Source of the DNA: Bactrocera neohumeralis
Taxonomy: Eukaryota; Arthropoda; Insecta; Diptera; Tephritidae
Length of the DNA: 64,000 nt
NCBI RefSeq assembly: GCF_024586455.1
Contig: NC_065922.1
Coordinates: 77,669,106 to 77,733,105, forward strand
Direction: 5' to 3'
A program made the position numbers and the translations under genes. The notes below the pieces were generated by a model. The model did no database searches. It saw only the letters and a program-made list of their open reading frames with translations, and had not been told where the DNA came from. Shown in pieces: positions 1 to 12,395 of this stretch; position 1 is the stretch's first letter; each line of letters begins with the position of its first letter.

Positions 1-64
1 ATGTATATATGTATATATATATATATGCTAAAGCTGTAAAAATTAATATATAATGTCTGCCATA

Positions 65-290
65 CAGGGTTTGTCCGGAAAGTAATAGGAGTGATTTTCT
101 TCCGCCGCGATTGTACTTCAAAACGTGAACTGGATTCAGTAGAGGGCGTTCCTAACTAATAAACGAGCGGTTAGTCAGTTGTCTCCGAGCACCAGGAGAG
201 TCAGAACAAACATTTTCGCGCGACGTGTTTCTGTGAGTGATGCAAGCCGAAAGTGCAGCGTTCGTTACAGCAAATGTACGCGATTAAGTC
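65..290 (+). mobile_element. mariner relic 1, 5' end only
   Basis: Begins with the inverted-repeat sequence CAGGGTTTGTCCGGAAAGTA next to a TA. It matches the 5' end of the 18.6-kb copy through the leader (TTTTCGCGCGACGTGTT) to about base 290, where similarity stops. No transposase domain remains. Confidence 0.75.
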
Positions 291-1164
291 TGTAACAGTC
301 ATTCTTAGCCAGGTTTAGTAGCTATTAAAATTTTGTTCCGTAAAGTATATAAAAAGTGCAGTAAAAAAACGTAAACAAAGTAACTTAGCTCTTAATTAAG
401 TGTGTGCTATTTGAATACTTCAACGAGAGTCGTAATTTTCCATTTTTCCAACCCACAAGGACTGGTCATAATCGTGGATAGGTTTACCCAAATAAAACAA
501 AAAAAATCTATTGTGCCTTAAGGCGTCTGCTCTTGCCTTGTCTGTGTGCTCACCTTCGTTAGAAACTCTCGTGCCCTCCTGACCTTGCTCTTCGCCTGTT
601 TGCTTCCATAAATTTTGTAATTTTTTGCTCATTCATTTAATTGTTTAACCTTTCGCTTTATTGACGGCCGCCAACCCGTTGTGAATCCGCTAACATTCAC
701 CTGCTGCCCGTGATCTCTCAACAGCTCGCCATCAAGCGGACCTCAACCATTCGACGCGCTTCATTGCAATTCATTTTCGGTTTTTATGCTTGTCCTTTGC
801 ATGCATTTTTATGTTTTTCCATTATATGGCTTCAATTACGCAAGTTCGTTCCATTAAATGGCGGCAAAACAGTTCTACTTTGTTACTCTAATTTATAAAA
901 ATATTATTTTTCTAATTACTCCCAGTAAAAATATGCTTTAGTCAAATGAGCCAAGGGAAGATACTGTAAGCGTTAAGTGCTGCGACCCCTAAGGAGAACT
1001 ACCAGCACAGTGGAACCAACCCAGCCACTATGGCAGTAATGTATCCTAATGTAACTTCATACTAGGGTTCGGAAGTATATACACAATGTATATTTGGGAT
1101 TAAAGGTGCTGTTCACGAATCGGAGAAAAAGTTTACGAACTCCATCCGCCACTCTTTTATAGTG
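291..1164. other. Gene-free stretch
   Basis: AT-rich; nothing recognisable. Confidence 0.5.
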
Positions 1165-1275
1165 GCTAGAAGTTTTTTCCGAGTTCAGATTGAAATGGGC
1201 TTGCAACTACTGGTTATAGTATTCCTTCACACAATTCACGATAGTCGGTTCTACTTAGCCGAAATGAATTGGGAT
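1165..1275 (+). repeat. Direct repeat flanking mariner relic 2, left copy
   Basis: TAGAAGTTTTTTCCGAGT, then CAACTACTGGTTATAGTATT, CTTCACACAATT and GAAATGAATTGGGAT recur in the same order at 1818-1961. Confidence 0.7.
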
Positions 1276-1278
1276 CTA

Positions 1279-1818
1279 CAGGATTTATCCGAAAAGTAAT
1301 AAGACCGATCTTTTTTCGCCGCGACTGTACTTCGAAGCGTTCCTAGCTAGCGAACGAACGGCTTGCGGTGCGATTAAATTCTGTATGAAACTCGAGAAAT
1401 CTGCAACAGAGGCGTTTGATATGATCAAGCATGCTTGATGTTGCTTTAGCAAGAAGCGGTGTATTTCAGTGGCTTCAGGCCTTTTTGGAGGGCCGGAAGG
1501 AGGTCGGTGATGAAGACCGGAAGAGTGAGCAAATCAAATCGGAAGTGAAAACGATGCTAATTGTCTTTTCTGACATCAAAGGTATCGTCCACCATGAATT
1601 TATTCCTCCTGGACAAACCGCCAAAGCCAAGTTTTGCGTGGAAGTCCTCAAGAGATTGAACTGAAGGGTCAATTAGTTCTGAGAAGACATCGCAGCCGAT
1701 TAGAAGTTGCATAATGACAATGCCCCGGCTCACACTGTGAACAGCTACTTAACCAAGACCGGCATCCCAACGCTTCCGCTGCCGCCCTACAGCCCAGATG
1801 TGACCCCTCGGATTTCTA
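1279..1818 (+). mobile_element. mariner relic 2, internally deleted
   Basis: Starts CAGGATTTATCCGAAAAGTA after TA. It encodes transposase pieces: SGVFQWLQAFLEGRKEV, then after a deletion SKVKTML-like text, DIKGIVHHEFIPPGQTAKAK and EVLKRLN. The frame is broken by stops and shifts, and the 3' end is missing from about 1818. It is flanked by a host direct repeat (see the repeats at 1165 and 1818). Confidence 0.78.
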
Positions 1819-1961
1819 GAAGTTTTTTCCGAGTAACTTTGAAGTGTCGATGTGTAGATTGAGTTCACAGCGCGACGGATGAGCTTCCAACTACTGGTCA
1901 TAGTATTACTTCACACAATTGACGACAGTCGGAATGAATTAGCCGTAATGAATTCGGATTT
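1818..1961 (+). repeat. Direct repeat flanking mariner relic 2, right copy
   Basis: Begins exactly where the mariner is truncated and repeats the 1165-1275 unit with about 30 extra bases (the TTGAAGTGTCGATGTG region) and scattered substitutions. Confidence 0.7.
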
Positions 1962-3907
1962 ATATTCGGCCAAGCTTTGTCGACCGTGCAGCTTGCTTCC
2001 GAATAATTTGGAACCTCAAAAACCACATAAGGTTCACAGCTTTCGTGAATTATATCTCATTTCTTGAGTGCTAACAAAGAGCTTCAACTTATAATTTCGC
2101 CTAGACTGTCTTGCTCTTGCGGTTTAGGCACTACAACACTACTAATCAACGTTTTCTGAAGCAACTAAGGGTCTAGCATTGCTCTTCTCCTTCGTTCTTT
2201 GAACTCTTATCACACTTTCACGCACACAGAGACCTTGAAATCCACTTTATCCGAGTATTTTAGTTTGTTCTCTCCACAGCTACACCACTGCAACTACCTG
2301 ACGCCCACCTGTGTTGGTTCTCCAAATATTTTGCCTGCGGCGCGTAGCCACTCGTACGCAAATACAGTGCTATGATGTCTCTCGTGTTGATGGAAATCTG
2401 CGAAATTAGTTTTCGTTGTTCGCAATATTTTTCTACTTTCTACTTTCATTTTTTAAATTTTGTTTATTTTTTCATTTTGTTTTGTTTTTTTATCCGCTTT
2501 GCATTCCAACTCCGCGCTGATAACGGAATTTCGCCAGTAACAATCTTCCTTTGCCTTAAGCTCTTCCATGCACACACAACCAACAAGTCGTAGGGATAAT
2601 CTGCGTCGCTTCTTTTTACTTCAGCGCCCCTCCGCGCGCAACCCCGCTATCTAACTCGCTTCACTACGCTTAGCGAAAATTACTGCAGTTGCACAACTTT
2701 ATAAGCCACTTCAGTTTAGTTACTTTGCTGTGTTAGTGTCTGTGAATGTATGTGTGTGCCACATATTTGCATGCAACGCACCTAAACGTTTACCCACACA
2801 CGCGCATATGCATTTATATAGCAACTGTAATTAAATTCTAACATTTCGCCTCAGCACACCCAACACCAGCGGCCATCGCCTCACACGCTCTTACACACTC
2901 TCACAGCTTTCACAGCCACTTACTTGCATCCAATTTCTATTTTTCCGCTTCTCCTTTGCAATTTCTTTACTTTTGCCACATTTTCACTTGCATTTTCGCT
3001 TAACTAAATTTTATTCGCTTTTAATGGCGTTGCGCAAAAATTCAGTAAAATTTTTTGGTCACACTAACACATGCATATACATATATCGCCCATACCCTTT
3101 GTTCTTGTTGTTTCTGGCACTGGCGGCACTTTCTATTAAACACATAGTACCGTTTACCACTCTACTAATTCAACTTACAGTCGTTTAAATGCGCACACAC
3201 ATACACTCTCACTCCAACCTAAAACTATTGCAGTTCGCCTGCAACGTTGCTGTTGTTGTTGCAGTTGGTTTTTAGTACTTTTTCGATGAGTGCGTGCATT
3301 TTAAGTGGAGGCCACGCTGAGTGTTTAATCGCATTTTTCAATTTTTCACTTTGAACCAGCATTTGGCGGCTGCGACGTCGACGCTGCATCGCGGCAGTAA
3401 GCGGAGTCGTCGATGCCGTTGGCGTTAGTAAAATGTCACTTTTATTAGATACTTTTTCACACGCTCACCTGGCTGAGAATGTGGTAATGTTGTTGCTTTT
3501 TACTCCTCCTAATTTGAATAAGCATAAAAGTGGTATTTAATTTGGTGGCAACAACAAAAATTTAACTAGTTCATAGTTGATCGAGGAGAAGTGAAGAAAC
3601 GCCACCAAATTTATCAAATGGGAGGCATGGTGAAGCCAGAGTTAGAGATTAGCATGACAGAGCACGAAGATGAGCAAAGGCGAAGCCGAACGAGAGGAGC
3701 TGATCATAAAGATAGAAGTGCTAAGAGCTTTAAGTGAACACGGCAAGCGTAGAGCAGTTTTATAGCCTTGCAAAAGTTTTTAATTTGACTAGAGAGACTA
3801 GTCAGTCTGGCACTAAAATGCAGCCCTACAAAAATGATACGACTGAGCAAAACATATTCAATTTTATTATTATGTAGATGCGATGAAGAAACGGAAACCA
3901 TGTTGTA
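1962..3907. other. Gene-free stretch
   Basis: Contains CA-rich tracts and pyrimidine-rich segments. The short frames here lack any domain. No element ends found. Confidence 0.5.
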
Positions 3908-4700
3908 GTGGTTATTATAACGGGTACCTAATCCCTGTAGGGATAATAAGGGTTAGCCAGGTTGTCGTCGACGTCTTCTAACGGAAGGCCCTAGAAACCT
4001 GCGGTTTCAACAGGGTCGGACCAAAGAGAGGGGGGTGTTAGATGAGTGGAGTTGGTGGGGGATGCAAAGAGGTGGCCAGTGTCATGCGGACACTCATTGC
4101 ACGCAGGAAATATATTGGATATGTCTGGGTCTATTCTGGATAAGTAGGAGTTTAACCTGCTACAGTATCCAGACCAAGCTGCGTAAGGGTACTCTCGTTT
4201 CTCGCTGCAACTCGAGCTCTTCATGTGCGATTGGTGGTAGTTTGACTCCAAGTGCGCCATTCACAGGAAGGGCGTCGGTGAAGATGTTGATGGCTCTACT
4301 GTAAATGGCGGTGAGTGTTTGTCGGAAGTTTGTTGCGCCCGAAGTCTGGTCTAATGTCGTCGACGTAATTGAGAAATGACCTCTTGATGTTTCTAGGAGG
4401 CGGTTCCGCTCCAAGCAGGTGACTGCAGGGTGATTTCTGCGAAAACATCCTAGCAGGAACTGCCTGGAGAGGAGTTAATTATGCTCCTTAACTGGGAGCA
4501 TAATCGCCTCACTATGTAGGTGTTCAATAGGAGACATCAGGAGGCATCCTGTTGTAGTGCGGACTGCAGTGTTCTGGCAAGTCTGAAGCTTTTCGATCTG
4601 CATTCCACTGCAGCCAGACGACCATATTGGTGCGGCGTGGTTGAGGACCGACCTGATACCGAAACCCTCTCTTTGCTAAGGTATAGCTATAACGATTTAG
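3908..4700 (-). mobile_element. Jockey/CR1-like non-LTR retrotransposon fragment
   Basis: On the minus strand, frames interrupted by shifts encode ALPVNGALGVKLPPIAHEEL (RNase-H/C-terminal region), YCSRLNSYLSRIDPDI and NIFPACNECPHDTGHLF, the latter a CCHC-like end domain, followed by PTNSTHLTPPSLWSDPVETA. This is the typical 3' end of ORF2 in Jockey-clade LINEs. The reverse transcriptase core is not present. Confidence 0.7.
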
Positions 4701-6574
4701 ATTAATTTATAATTTATAATCTTACACAGTATGAGGGTTACGTTATTAAGCCTATTTTTATGCAGTACTTTCATAGTTTAGTCCATTTATGTAGCGTAAA
4801 ATCAAGCAAATTTAACATCTCGTGAATAGATTAAGAAGAGTGATTCCAGTGCTTTCAGGTCTATCGCAGGAACACTCAAGAATCCATAAACTGAGTTAAA
4901 GGCCTCCTCTGAAACTCTTTACAGTTCGCAGATTTAATACAATGACGAATAGGTAACACTATTCCAGGGCAGGTATCCCATTGGGACTTCTAAGAGAGCT
5001 CTTTGAGTGGTTAGAGGATTGATAAACGCAACCTCCTAGGAGTTTCTGAGCGTTTCATAAGCTTTTGGGAGAAATCTACTATTATACAAAACTTCTGTAT
5101 GTTCCGTGGTAACTGCATAATAGAAACTTAAAGAGTTAAACTCCTAAATTTATATCCACTCGCACTTCTCTAGCTGCCACTTGAAGCCCCCCACCCACAC
5201 AACCCACCGCTCAACCGAAATTCATCACGTCGCATGAGCATAATTCACATCACGCATTGATTGTCACTGACATTTTTGTTTTATGTCAACTGGCACGCTT
5301 TCGTTGCGCGACTTCTCCTGCGGATTTTGCTTGCATTAGCGCCTGATTATATGCTTCTAAAAGCATTTCAAAGCTCCTCAAACGCTGCTTTAATTTCACA
5401 CCAACTTTATTACCACTCTGCCACATTTCACTGCTTGAGTCAGCAAGGAGCTGTGGCAACTTCAAAGCGCACGGTGCTTGGCGCGCCTTAAAATATGCAA
5501 TATTTTATGTTTCCACGCTTTATTGCGAACACGAATATATTTTATTTTGCTTTTCTCGACAACTAATAAGTGCCGCAGCGGTGGCAGAAGCAGATGTGTG
5601 TCTTTGAAAGAGGTGAGTGTGTGCTAATATATACATAGGTGCGAGTGCGTGTGTGAGAAGCCACAGCAAGCGGAAGGTGTTGACAGCGAAAACACTTTTG
5701 GGCAAATCTCCGATGTAGTCGCACAGATGGCCAGGGCCACGTTCACTCGTGCCAACCGAGTGCTGCTTGTCTAATTGTTGTAGCGGCACACACACATACA
5801 TATACAAATACCTGTGCAAGTGTGCGATCTTTCAGCTGTGTGTTTCACCTTAGCCGCTGTTACTGTAGTTCCTTCTTATGTTTTTGTTGTTGGCCGCCAG
5901 CACTTGGAACAAGAGGCTCACACACTGAAGTGCCTTTTAATTTACGCCCGAACCTTGTAACAATAATATCATTTGCCAAGTGCAGAAAATACAAAATAAA
6001 CAAACATGTACCAATACAACAACAAAAACAACCACAACCCAACATCCACTAAATCTTCATAATAGCCCAGCGTGTCGACGTTTAAATGGCGCAGAAGCGC
6101 AGCAAAGCACACACGAACATTTGTGAGATATATGTTTGGTTGGGTGTGTGTGTGTTTCTACACGGCCATAACTGTAATTACACTTGCTATTAAATGTATG
6201 TGCGTGTGTGCGCGTCAGCTTTGTGCCGTCATTGCACTTGAACTTACCTGCACGCCAAGAACAACAACAAAACCGGCAATAACATTTACCCTGCCGAGTT
6301 ATGGTTAAACGTGCACACAAAGGGCAGGATGTGGGCGTGCTCCGGCTCGCGTATAGTGTGTGTGTGTGTTCGGTATGTGAGCGATGTGTTAGGAAATTAC
6401 TCTTTCGCGTTTGTTAGAATTTAATTAACATTTGCAGCGATGATTTTGAGGTTGGCCGCGAGGCAAAAGCAGCGACCCAGTCACCAGGAAAAAGATTCGT
6501 AACAAAATACTTTCGAAATTCAATTCAACGAAACAACATTTGAAAGAAACGAGATTCATCACAAATTGTTCCTA
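4701..6574. other. Gene-free stretch
   Basis: Contains TG/CA microsatellites (5600-5800, 6120-6380) and AT-rich sequence; no gene or transposon signature. Confidence 0.5.
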
Positions 6575-7440
6575 AAAAAGCTTGACGAAAGCTTATTCTT
6601 TAGGTTGACTAAGTTCGATTGCTAAAAAAGCATTTGTGGGTTTTTTGTGAAAGCTTTATATTTTTCGAAAACTACTTTATTTCTTTTTTCAAAGCTATGT
6701 TTCCTGTATGCTCATATACAAAAGTTTCTATGAAAGTTTTCTTGTATAAATGCATTTGGTAGGGATTTTAAACAATCTCAACTTGTATTTGACTTGTAAA
6801 TTCCCTCCAGAAATATTTAAAATAACGATTTAAAGTATTCTTCTAAAGCTTCACTTGCATAAAGCTTTCATCTTTCCGTCACTTAAATTAATTAAAGCTT
6901 TCTATGGAGGTTTTACCAAAAAAATTACTAACAAGCTTCAATTGTATAAAGCTTTCATTTGAACTATCATTTAAATTAATTAAAGCTTTTAAAACAAATT
7001 ACTAAAAAAGCTTCAATTGTATAAAGCTTCCATCTTCCCATTACATAAATTAATAAAAGCTATTTATGAAGCTTTTATCAAAAAAAAAAATACTAACAAG
7101 TCTCAATTGTATAAAGCTTTAATTTTTATGATCATTTAAATAATTTAAAGCTTTCTATGCCAGCTTTCACCAAAAATATTACTGAAAAAATTCCTAAAAA
7201 AGGTTCGATTGTATAAAGCTCCTATGAAGCTTTCATCAAAAACAAAAAATACTGATGACTCACTGATATTCAACTTGTTTTAAGAAAATTCTGAAAGCTC
7301 TTTTGTTGAGCTTTCATTTTTAAGCTGTCACATTAGTTCTATAAAGCAATGTATTTTATATAAGTTATAATTTTATATATGATTTGTTATCTCAGCCAGT
7401 AAAAATTTGTTATTGAAAGCTCTCACATGAAAGCTTAGTA
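6575..7440. repeat. Degenerate tandem region rich in AAAGCTT words
   Basis: About 25 AAGCTT/AAAGCT words occur in 870 bases. Within it a unit of about 75-100 bases, AGCTTCAATTGTATAAAGCT followed by TTCATT and TTTAAATTAATTAAAG, recurs near 6847, 6935, 7010, 7100 and 7201 with substitutions. There is no coding frame. Confidence 0.65.
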
Positions 7441-7616
7441 GCTTCAATGCAAGATCCGATGTTAATTAGCATATCTTGGAATGCCGATATTAAAATATTG
7501 AAAATATTAAAAATATTTTTACTCTCAGCGAAAGATTTCTGCAGTAAAAGGGTTTGTGCATTCGAAATGTAACGGGCGAGTAACTCTTATGCAACAAGAA
7601 AAATATATTTGTTCAC

Positions 7617-7719
7617 TTCACAACCTGTCGTAAAGCATCGTAAAATCGTAAAATTATAAATTTTTACACTTGTTTTTTATAATTTTACGATTTTACAATG
7701 CTTTACGACAGGTTGTGAA
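7617..7719. repeat. Near-perfect 43-bp inverted repeat with 17-base loop
   Basis: The left arm 7617-7659 begins TTCACAACCTGTCGTAAAGC. The right arm 7677-7719 is its reverse complement with one mismatch (which still allows a G-U pair). No target duplication or larger element ends are seen around it. Confidence 0.85.
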
Positions 7720-9333
7720 TTGCTCAATTATATAAAGAATAGGATTGTTTGTTTGGTTCGACTATGAACTTCTTGGATTGTCTACAGACCGCTTTTACTG
7801 TAAATTAAATGTGCTTCGAACTTTTTTTCGCCTATTCCCACATATGCATGTATGTATGTATGTGTGTTTGTGCGCACAGTGGTGCTCATGTAGAAAGCTA
7901 ATGGTGTTGTAACGGAAGTAATGACGCACATTTAATAACACCAACAACAAACAATAAAGTGGCACGTACAACAGCAACAATGCGAACAACAACAACAACA
8001 ACGCATGATATAAAGAATCACAATCAACCAGGCAGCAACTTCGCACCAACGCCTCTTTCAAACGCCACGCAGGGAGCTCTCCTGGAAGTTACAACAAAAA
8101 CGCCAACTCATCGTCACCGCACAGCGAGGCGCATCCCCACCCGGCAGTGCCGCATTGCCACACTGTTGCATGAATTTTATGAACATGTTTTGCCGCTTAT
8201 GTCAGCCGCGAGATTAATGATGTCGTTCGTGCCGACCGGTCGCAATGTCAGGTGTGCGCGACGTCAGCGGTGGCAGCGACATAGGAACGGGCGCGTTTAG
8301 CTAGAGACGGCTTCAGCGCTCGACGTGCATACGTATTTCTGCGACACATTCGCGAGCACCGACCGAACTTCATGCTCACGTACATTCTTCAAACACATAC
8401 AAATGGCGCTTTTTACAAAAGTAATCCGCAGCGAGCATAGCACACCGGCTGAAACAACAACTACGCAAAGCGAAATGAACGAAAAAGCGCCAAATCAGAA
8501 AAAGGTTTCTGCTTCCTTCTTCGACTGCCGCCGACAACCATTTTTCTTTGCTACTTTGCTACATTTTAACACCGGGCGAAATTATTTAATTTAATTACAT
8601 TATACAAGTACTTACGCTCGCATGTACACACGTGTGCTTGCATGCACAAGGTTAGCGGCGACAGAACTAAGCTCGTAGCCAAAGGCTGCCAGCAGTTGCA
8701 ACGCATTTATTCCACCTCGCTTTGCTTTCAGCCACACGTACACATACATACATACATACGCTCACAAGTCTAACGGCAGTCGTTTGCTGCAGTTTAATTG
8801 TTGGCGAAAACCGAAGACTCTTCCTCCACACTCAAATCTTCCATATTAAATTCTACCTTGTTGCCGATGGTGCCGTAAGTGCTGGTGTCAGCTCAGGCTG
8901 AAGTGTTGTAATTTATGCTGTAAATACCGGTATTTATGGACATTTATGCATATGCAAAGTTGCCAAGGACCATAAGGGCTATAGGGGCCATGACTATGAC
9001 AGAGAGATAGCTCGTAATGTCACTCATACATGGCGAATTTTAAGTGTCTGCCAGTCTGCAATCGCAGCGCCGACATGTGTGTGGGTGGCAAGGATTTGTT
9101 CTCGAGTGGACGTACTTTTATAGTAAAAAAATAGCAAGATGCTTTAATTATGACTCATTTATTGGCAGACATTGCCAGTCGCAAATCGTTATTTCCACCT
9201 TCAAACTCAAACTTAGTGGCATCTGGGTAAGCGCACCGGCAAAATTCTTACATTTTGTCATTAAAGTGTGGTCATTTGTTCCAATGGTATCTTAATTGGG
9301 AAGTCTAATTAATCTCTTTTTTCTTGGTGTTCC
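7720..9333. other. Gene-free stretch
   Basis: CAACAA and ACAT microsatellites and isolated short frames of low complexity; no gene seen. Confidence 0.5.
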
Positions 9334-9560
9334 TCAACTCAACTCAAGAAGAATGAAATCTGGTCTGGGCCGTGAACACAAAACTTCGGCAGTTGTCTGC
9401 ATCCTTTGCGAGGTCACCCCAGTTGTACATCCCAAGTGCAAACAGATCGCTATGCACTTGGTCCTTCCATTGGATGCGTGGGCGCCCTTGCTTCCGTTTT
9501 CCACCCGTAAGTCTCGAGTTGAGTTCCATGCAAACGACATGGCATAGCCAGCGTTTAACT
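9334..9560 (-). mobile_element. RTE-type LINE fragment, 3' end of reverse transcriptase ORF
   Basis: The minus strand encodes MELNSRLTGGKRKQGRPRIQ, then WKDQVHSDLFALGMYNWGDL. This is the RGRPRxRWKDQVxxDLxxLGxxNWR end motif of RTE-like elements, related to the copy at 23.0-23.5 kb. Only this tail survives. Confidence 0.65.
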
Positions 9561-9649
9561 ATATCAATGCCAACAGTGATGTAGCTCCCAAAACTCGTTG
9601 CCTTCAGTTAGTTTGTCTTCCCTAGTTCACCACAAGATCACCGCTTCTA

Positions 9650-10027
9650 GGCTGGAAAAGGCTACACTGAACGCCGCGGCTCACAACGCCTTTCTTGTGA
9701 ACAGCTACCTAAACAAGGCCGGTATCCCAAAGCTTCCGCAGCCGCCCTACAGCTTAGATGTGGCCCCCACGGACTTTTTTGTTTCCTTGCCTGTAATGGT
9801 CGATAAAAGGCAAGCATTTTGAGACGACAGAGGGGATCCAAGCAGCACGTACCTCGACTCTCAAGTCTATTCCGGAGAATACCTCCCGTGACGCCTTCAA
9901 CGCTTGGAAATCGCTCTGCATCGTCGCAGTAGGAGCCTATTTTGGAAGTTTTTAAAGAATTGTAACGATTGGTTCAATAAATTTTTTTTAAATTGACTCA
10001 GTCCTTTTACTTTCCGGACAAACACTG
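9650..10027 (+). mobile_element. mariner relic 3, 3' end
   Basis: Encodes AHNAFLVNSYLNKAGIPKLP, then PYSLDVAPTDFFVSLP, the transposase catalytic C-terminal region, followed by stops. It ends with an inverted repeat (TTTCCGGACAAACACTG) against TA. The 5' half is missing. Confidence 0.75.
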
Positions 10028-12395
10028 TAGAAACGTTGATTGGATTGTAAAACCTAATAAGTCCTTAAGGTCCAAACTCTGGATACATTTTTTTGGTGTT
10101 ATCTGGTTAGAGTCTTACCTGAACTGAGAGAATCTTAAAAATATTCCGTTAGAAAGTTAGAAAACTTTTTCTTGAGCCAAAGACAATATCGAAACTTATG
10201 GGGTTCCGTTGGTCAATACTATAGTACATATCGGTCTAAGTTTGCGAAAATATACCAAATATACTTATATTTATGTTCACTCCTCGGTTGCTCTGCTCAG
10301 CAGGTTCTGTTACAACAGAACAAATAAGAATTCATAGAAAAACTGGTTGAAACTTTCAACCTGCACAAAGAAAGACGAAACGAAATATATTCTTAAAGTT
10401 ATCGCAGACCGACTACAACACATTTTTACTAATGAAATAGTTGGAATTCAAGGAATGTACAAGAGTTAACTAAGTGTAAAGATCTACTTCGTTGTTAAAC
10501 TTGTGGAACTTGTGGAAGGGAAAAGATTTGGCTATCAGTACTTCGAAAATTGTTGTGCAGTGAAAAGAAAAATTCTTATAGTTAAGCTTCATGCAAGTAC
10601 TCCTATTCTCCTAAATATTTTCTGTTTGATTTTGTATCTTCCAAGAATTTACCGCACTTGCTCGGTTCATTATCCAGGCAATGCAACAGTTCAACGGTCC
10701 ATTATGGCATGCGGTTAGGGCGGGCCAACACAATGGTTTGAGCAATAAAACAGGCAATTTTGCAAAATTATAGAAACGCGCTGGCATTTTCTACTAAATT
10801 TTTTACGTTTTTCTAAGCGGTCAGCACACTGCCGGTCGCGCCACTTCAGTCATGGAGGGAAAACGGAGCTTCGCTCGCCGATTTTTTGCTTCACTTTTAA
10901 TTGCTACGTCTACCCTGGTTTTTTTATTTTTTCAGTAATATTAATTTTCATGATGTCTTCCTTCATAGTGGATTCGCGCATTCCATGCGCTGACTGACTC
11001 GCCACACTCTTCGCAATCCGCAGCCGACCATTGCCCTACACTAATTTGATTGAACAAATCCACAAGCAGCGCAGCGCTCGCGCAATATCCGCCGCCACGT
11101 CGCGGCGCCTACACCCGCCATCACTGCGCATTGCTGGACTTCACTCACTGGCCGCTTCACACTTTCTTACAATACAATCACTCACTTCTTTCCGCATGCT
11201 CTTCTTCCGCCGGATTTATCATTTCCTTCATTAACTTCCCGGCAACTGTACTCAACGCAGCAGCCGCACGCGCCACTGTGCCGCTGTGTCTGCTGTCCTT
11301 CATTTGCAGTTCAGTTAGCCTAATCTGCTGTCAGTCGCACCCCCGCCCCGTCGTTCGATGTAAGCTGCAAATAACGGAAGTTGTGCAAAAAAATGATAAA
11401 TGTTGCAATCTTTGCTTTTTTCCCCGGTTTCGCAGCGAGCAGCGCTGAGTTTTTTATGTGCGTACTTTTCGTGTTTGTTTCTGTTGTTGCTTTCTTAGAT
11501 TATTTATTGTTGCTGCGTTCGGTATTAACTCACTTGAGTTTATCGCATTATTATATTGCTTATTATTTTTGTTTGTCTTTTAAAGCATTGCTGTTGCTGT
11601 TGCTGTTGCTTTTGTTGAGCTTTCTTACGCTCCCTCATCCTCCGCCAGCTTTTGCGCTATCTTTCAACTTTTATCTGCCCCTTCTGCGCAGCTTTTCTTT
11701 ATTTATGTTTAATCTTACTTATAATCTGCCATCTAAGATGCCCACGCTTGTTGTGGTTATTGTTGTTATTGCCATTTAATTTAGATGCTTATGTTTCCTC
11801 GTCGATGCGGAAAAAGTCGCTAATGATTGTTCGGCAATTAACGGTATAACTTTTCGCATTCGCCCCGTGCCTGTCGTTGTTCTTATTTGTTCTTGTGTTT
11901 TTATAATCGCCACAATTGTTGTCGTTGTTGTTTCGTTGGTCGGACGTGCTTGGCATTCATTCTTAAAGGAATTTTTCCGAGAAAAATTAGCAAAAATCAA
12001 AGATTATACTTGCACTGTTCAAGTGTGGTAAAGTTTACAAGTTTTGGCTGCAGAGAATGAAATTAAAAGAAATATTTCATAAAATCTGTGGAAAAGAGTG
12101 AGAAATTAAAAACTAAGCGCACTTACAGGGGCTTAAACAAGTTTTATTTACTTTTCCGCTTTTTAAATTTACTTTAAGTCCGCTTAAGTCTAAGACATTG
12201 TGGTGTGAAGCAAGTAAGGCACTATCAACACAACACGCGGAGCTAGAAAGAGAAACCTGCCAACTGCTTCTGGGCCGATTATGCTCAGCGCTCACAGCAA
12301 TTCTCTCAGCAAGTACATCTTCCCTTTTGTTTTGTTTTTTGTTCCCGAAGGTGGGATCTTCAATAGATATTGATACTTAGTAGTATGCGGTATGC
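10028..12395. other. Gene-free stretch
   Basis: No domain-bearing frame. The two 132-codon frames at 11.05-11.78 kb are hydrophobic, low-complexity and overlap each other. Confidence 0.5.

Noticed and set aside
7959..8300. 113-codon Thr/Arg-rich frame
   Set aside because: Begins in a CAACAA microsatellite; composition explained by repeats.
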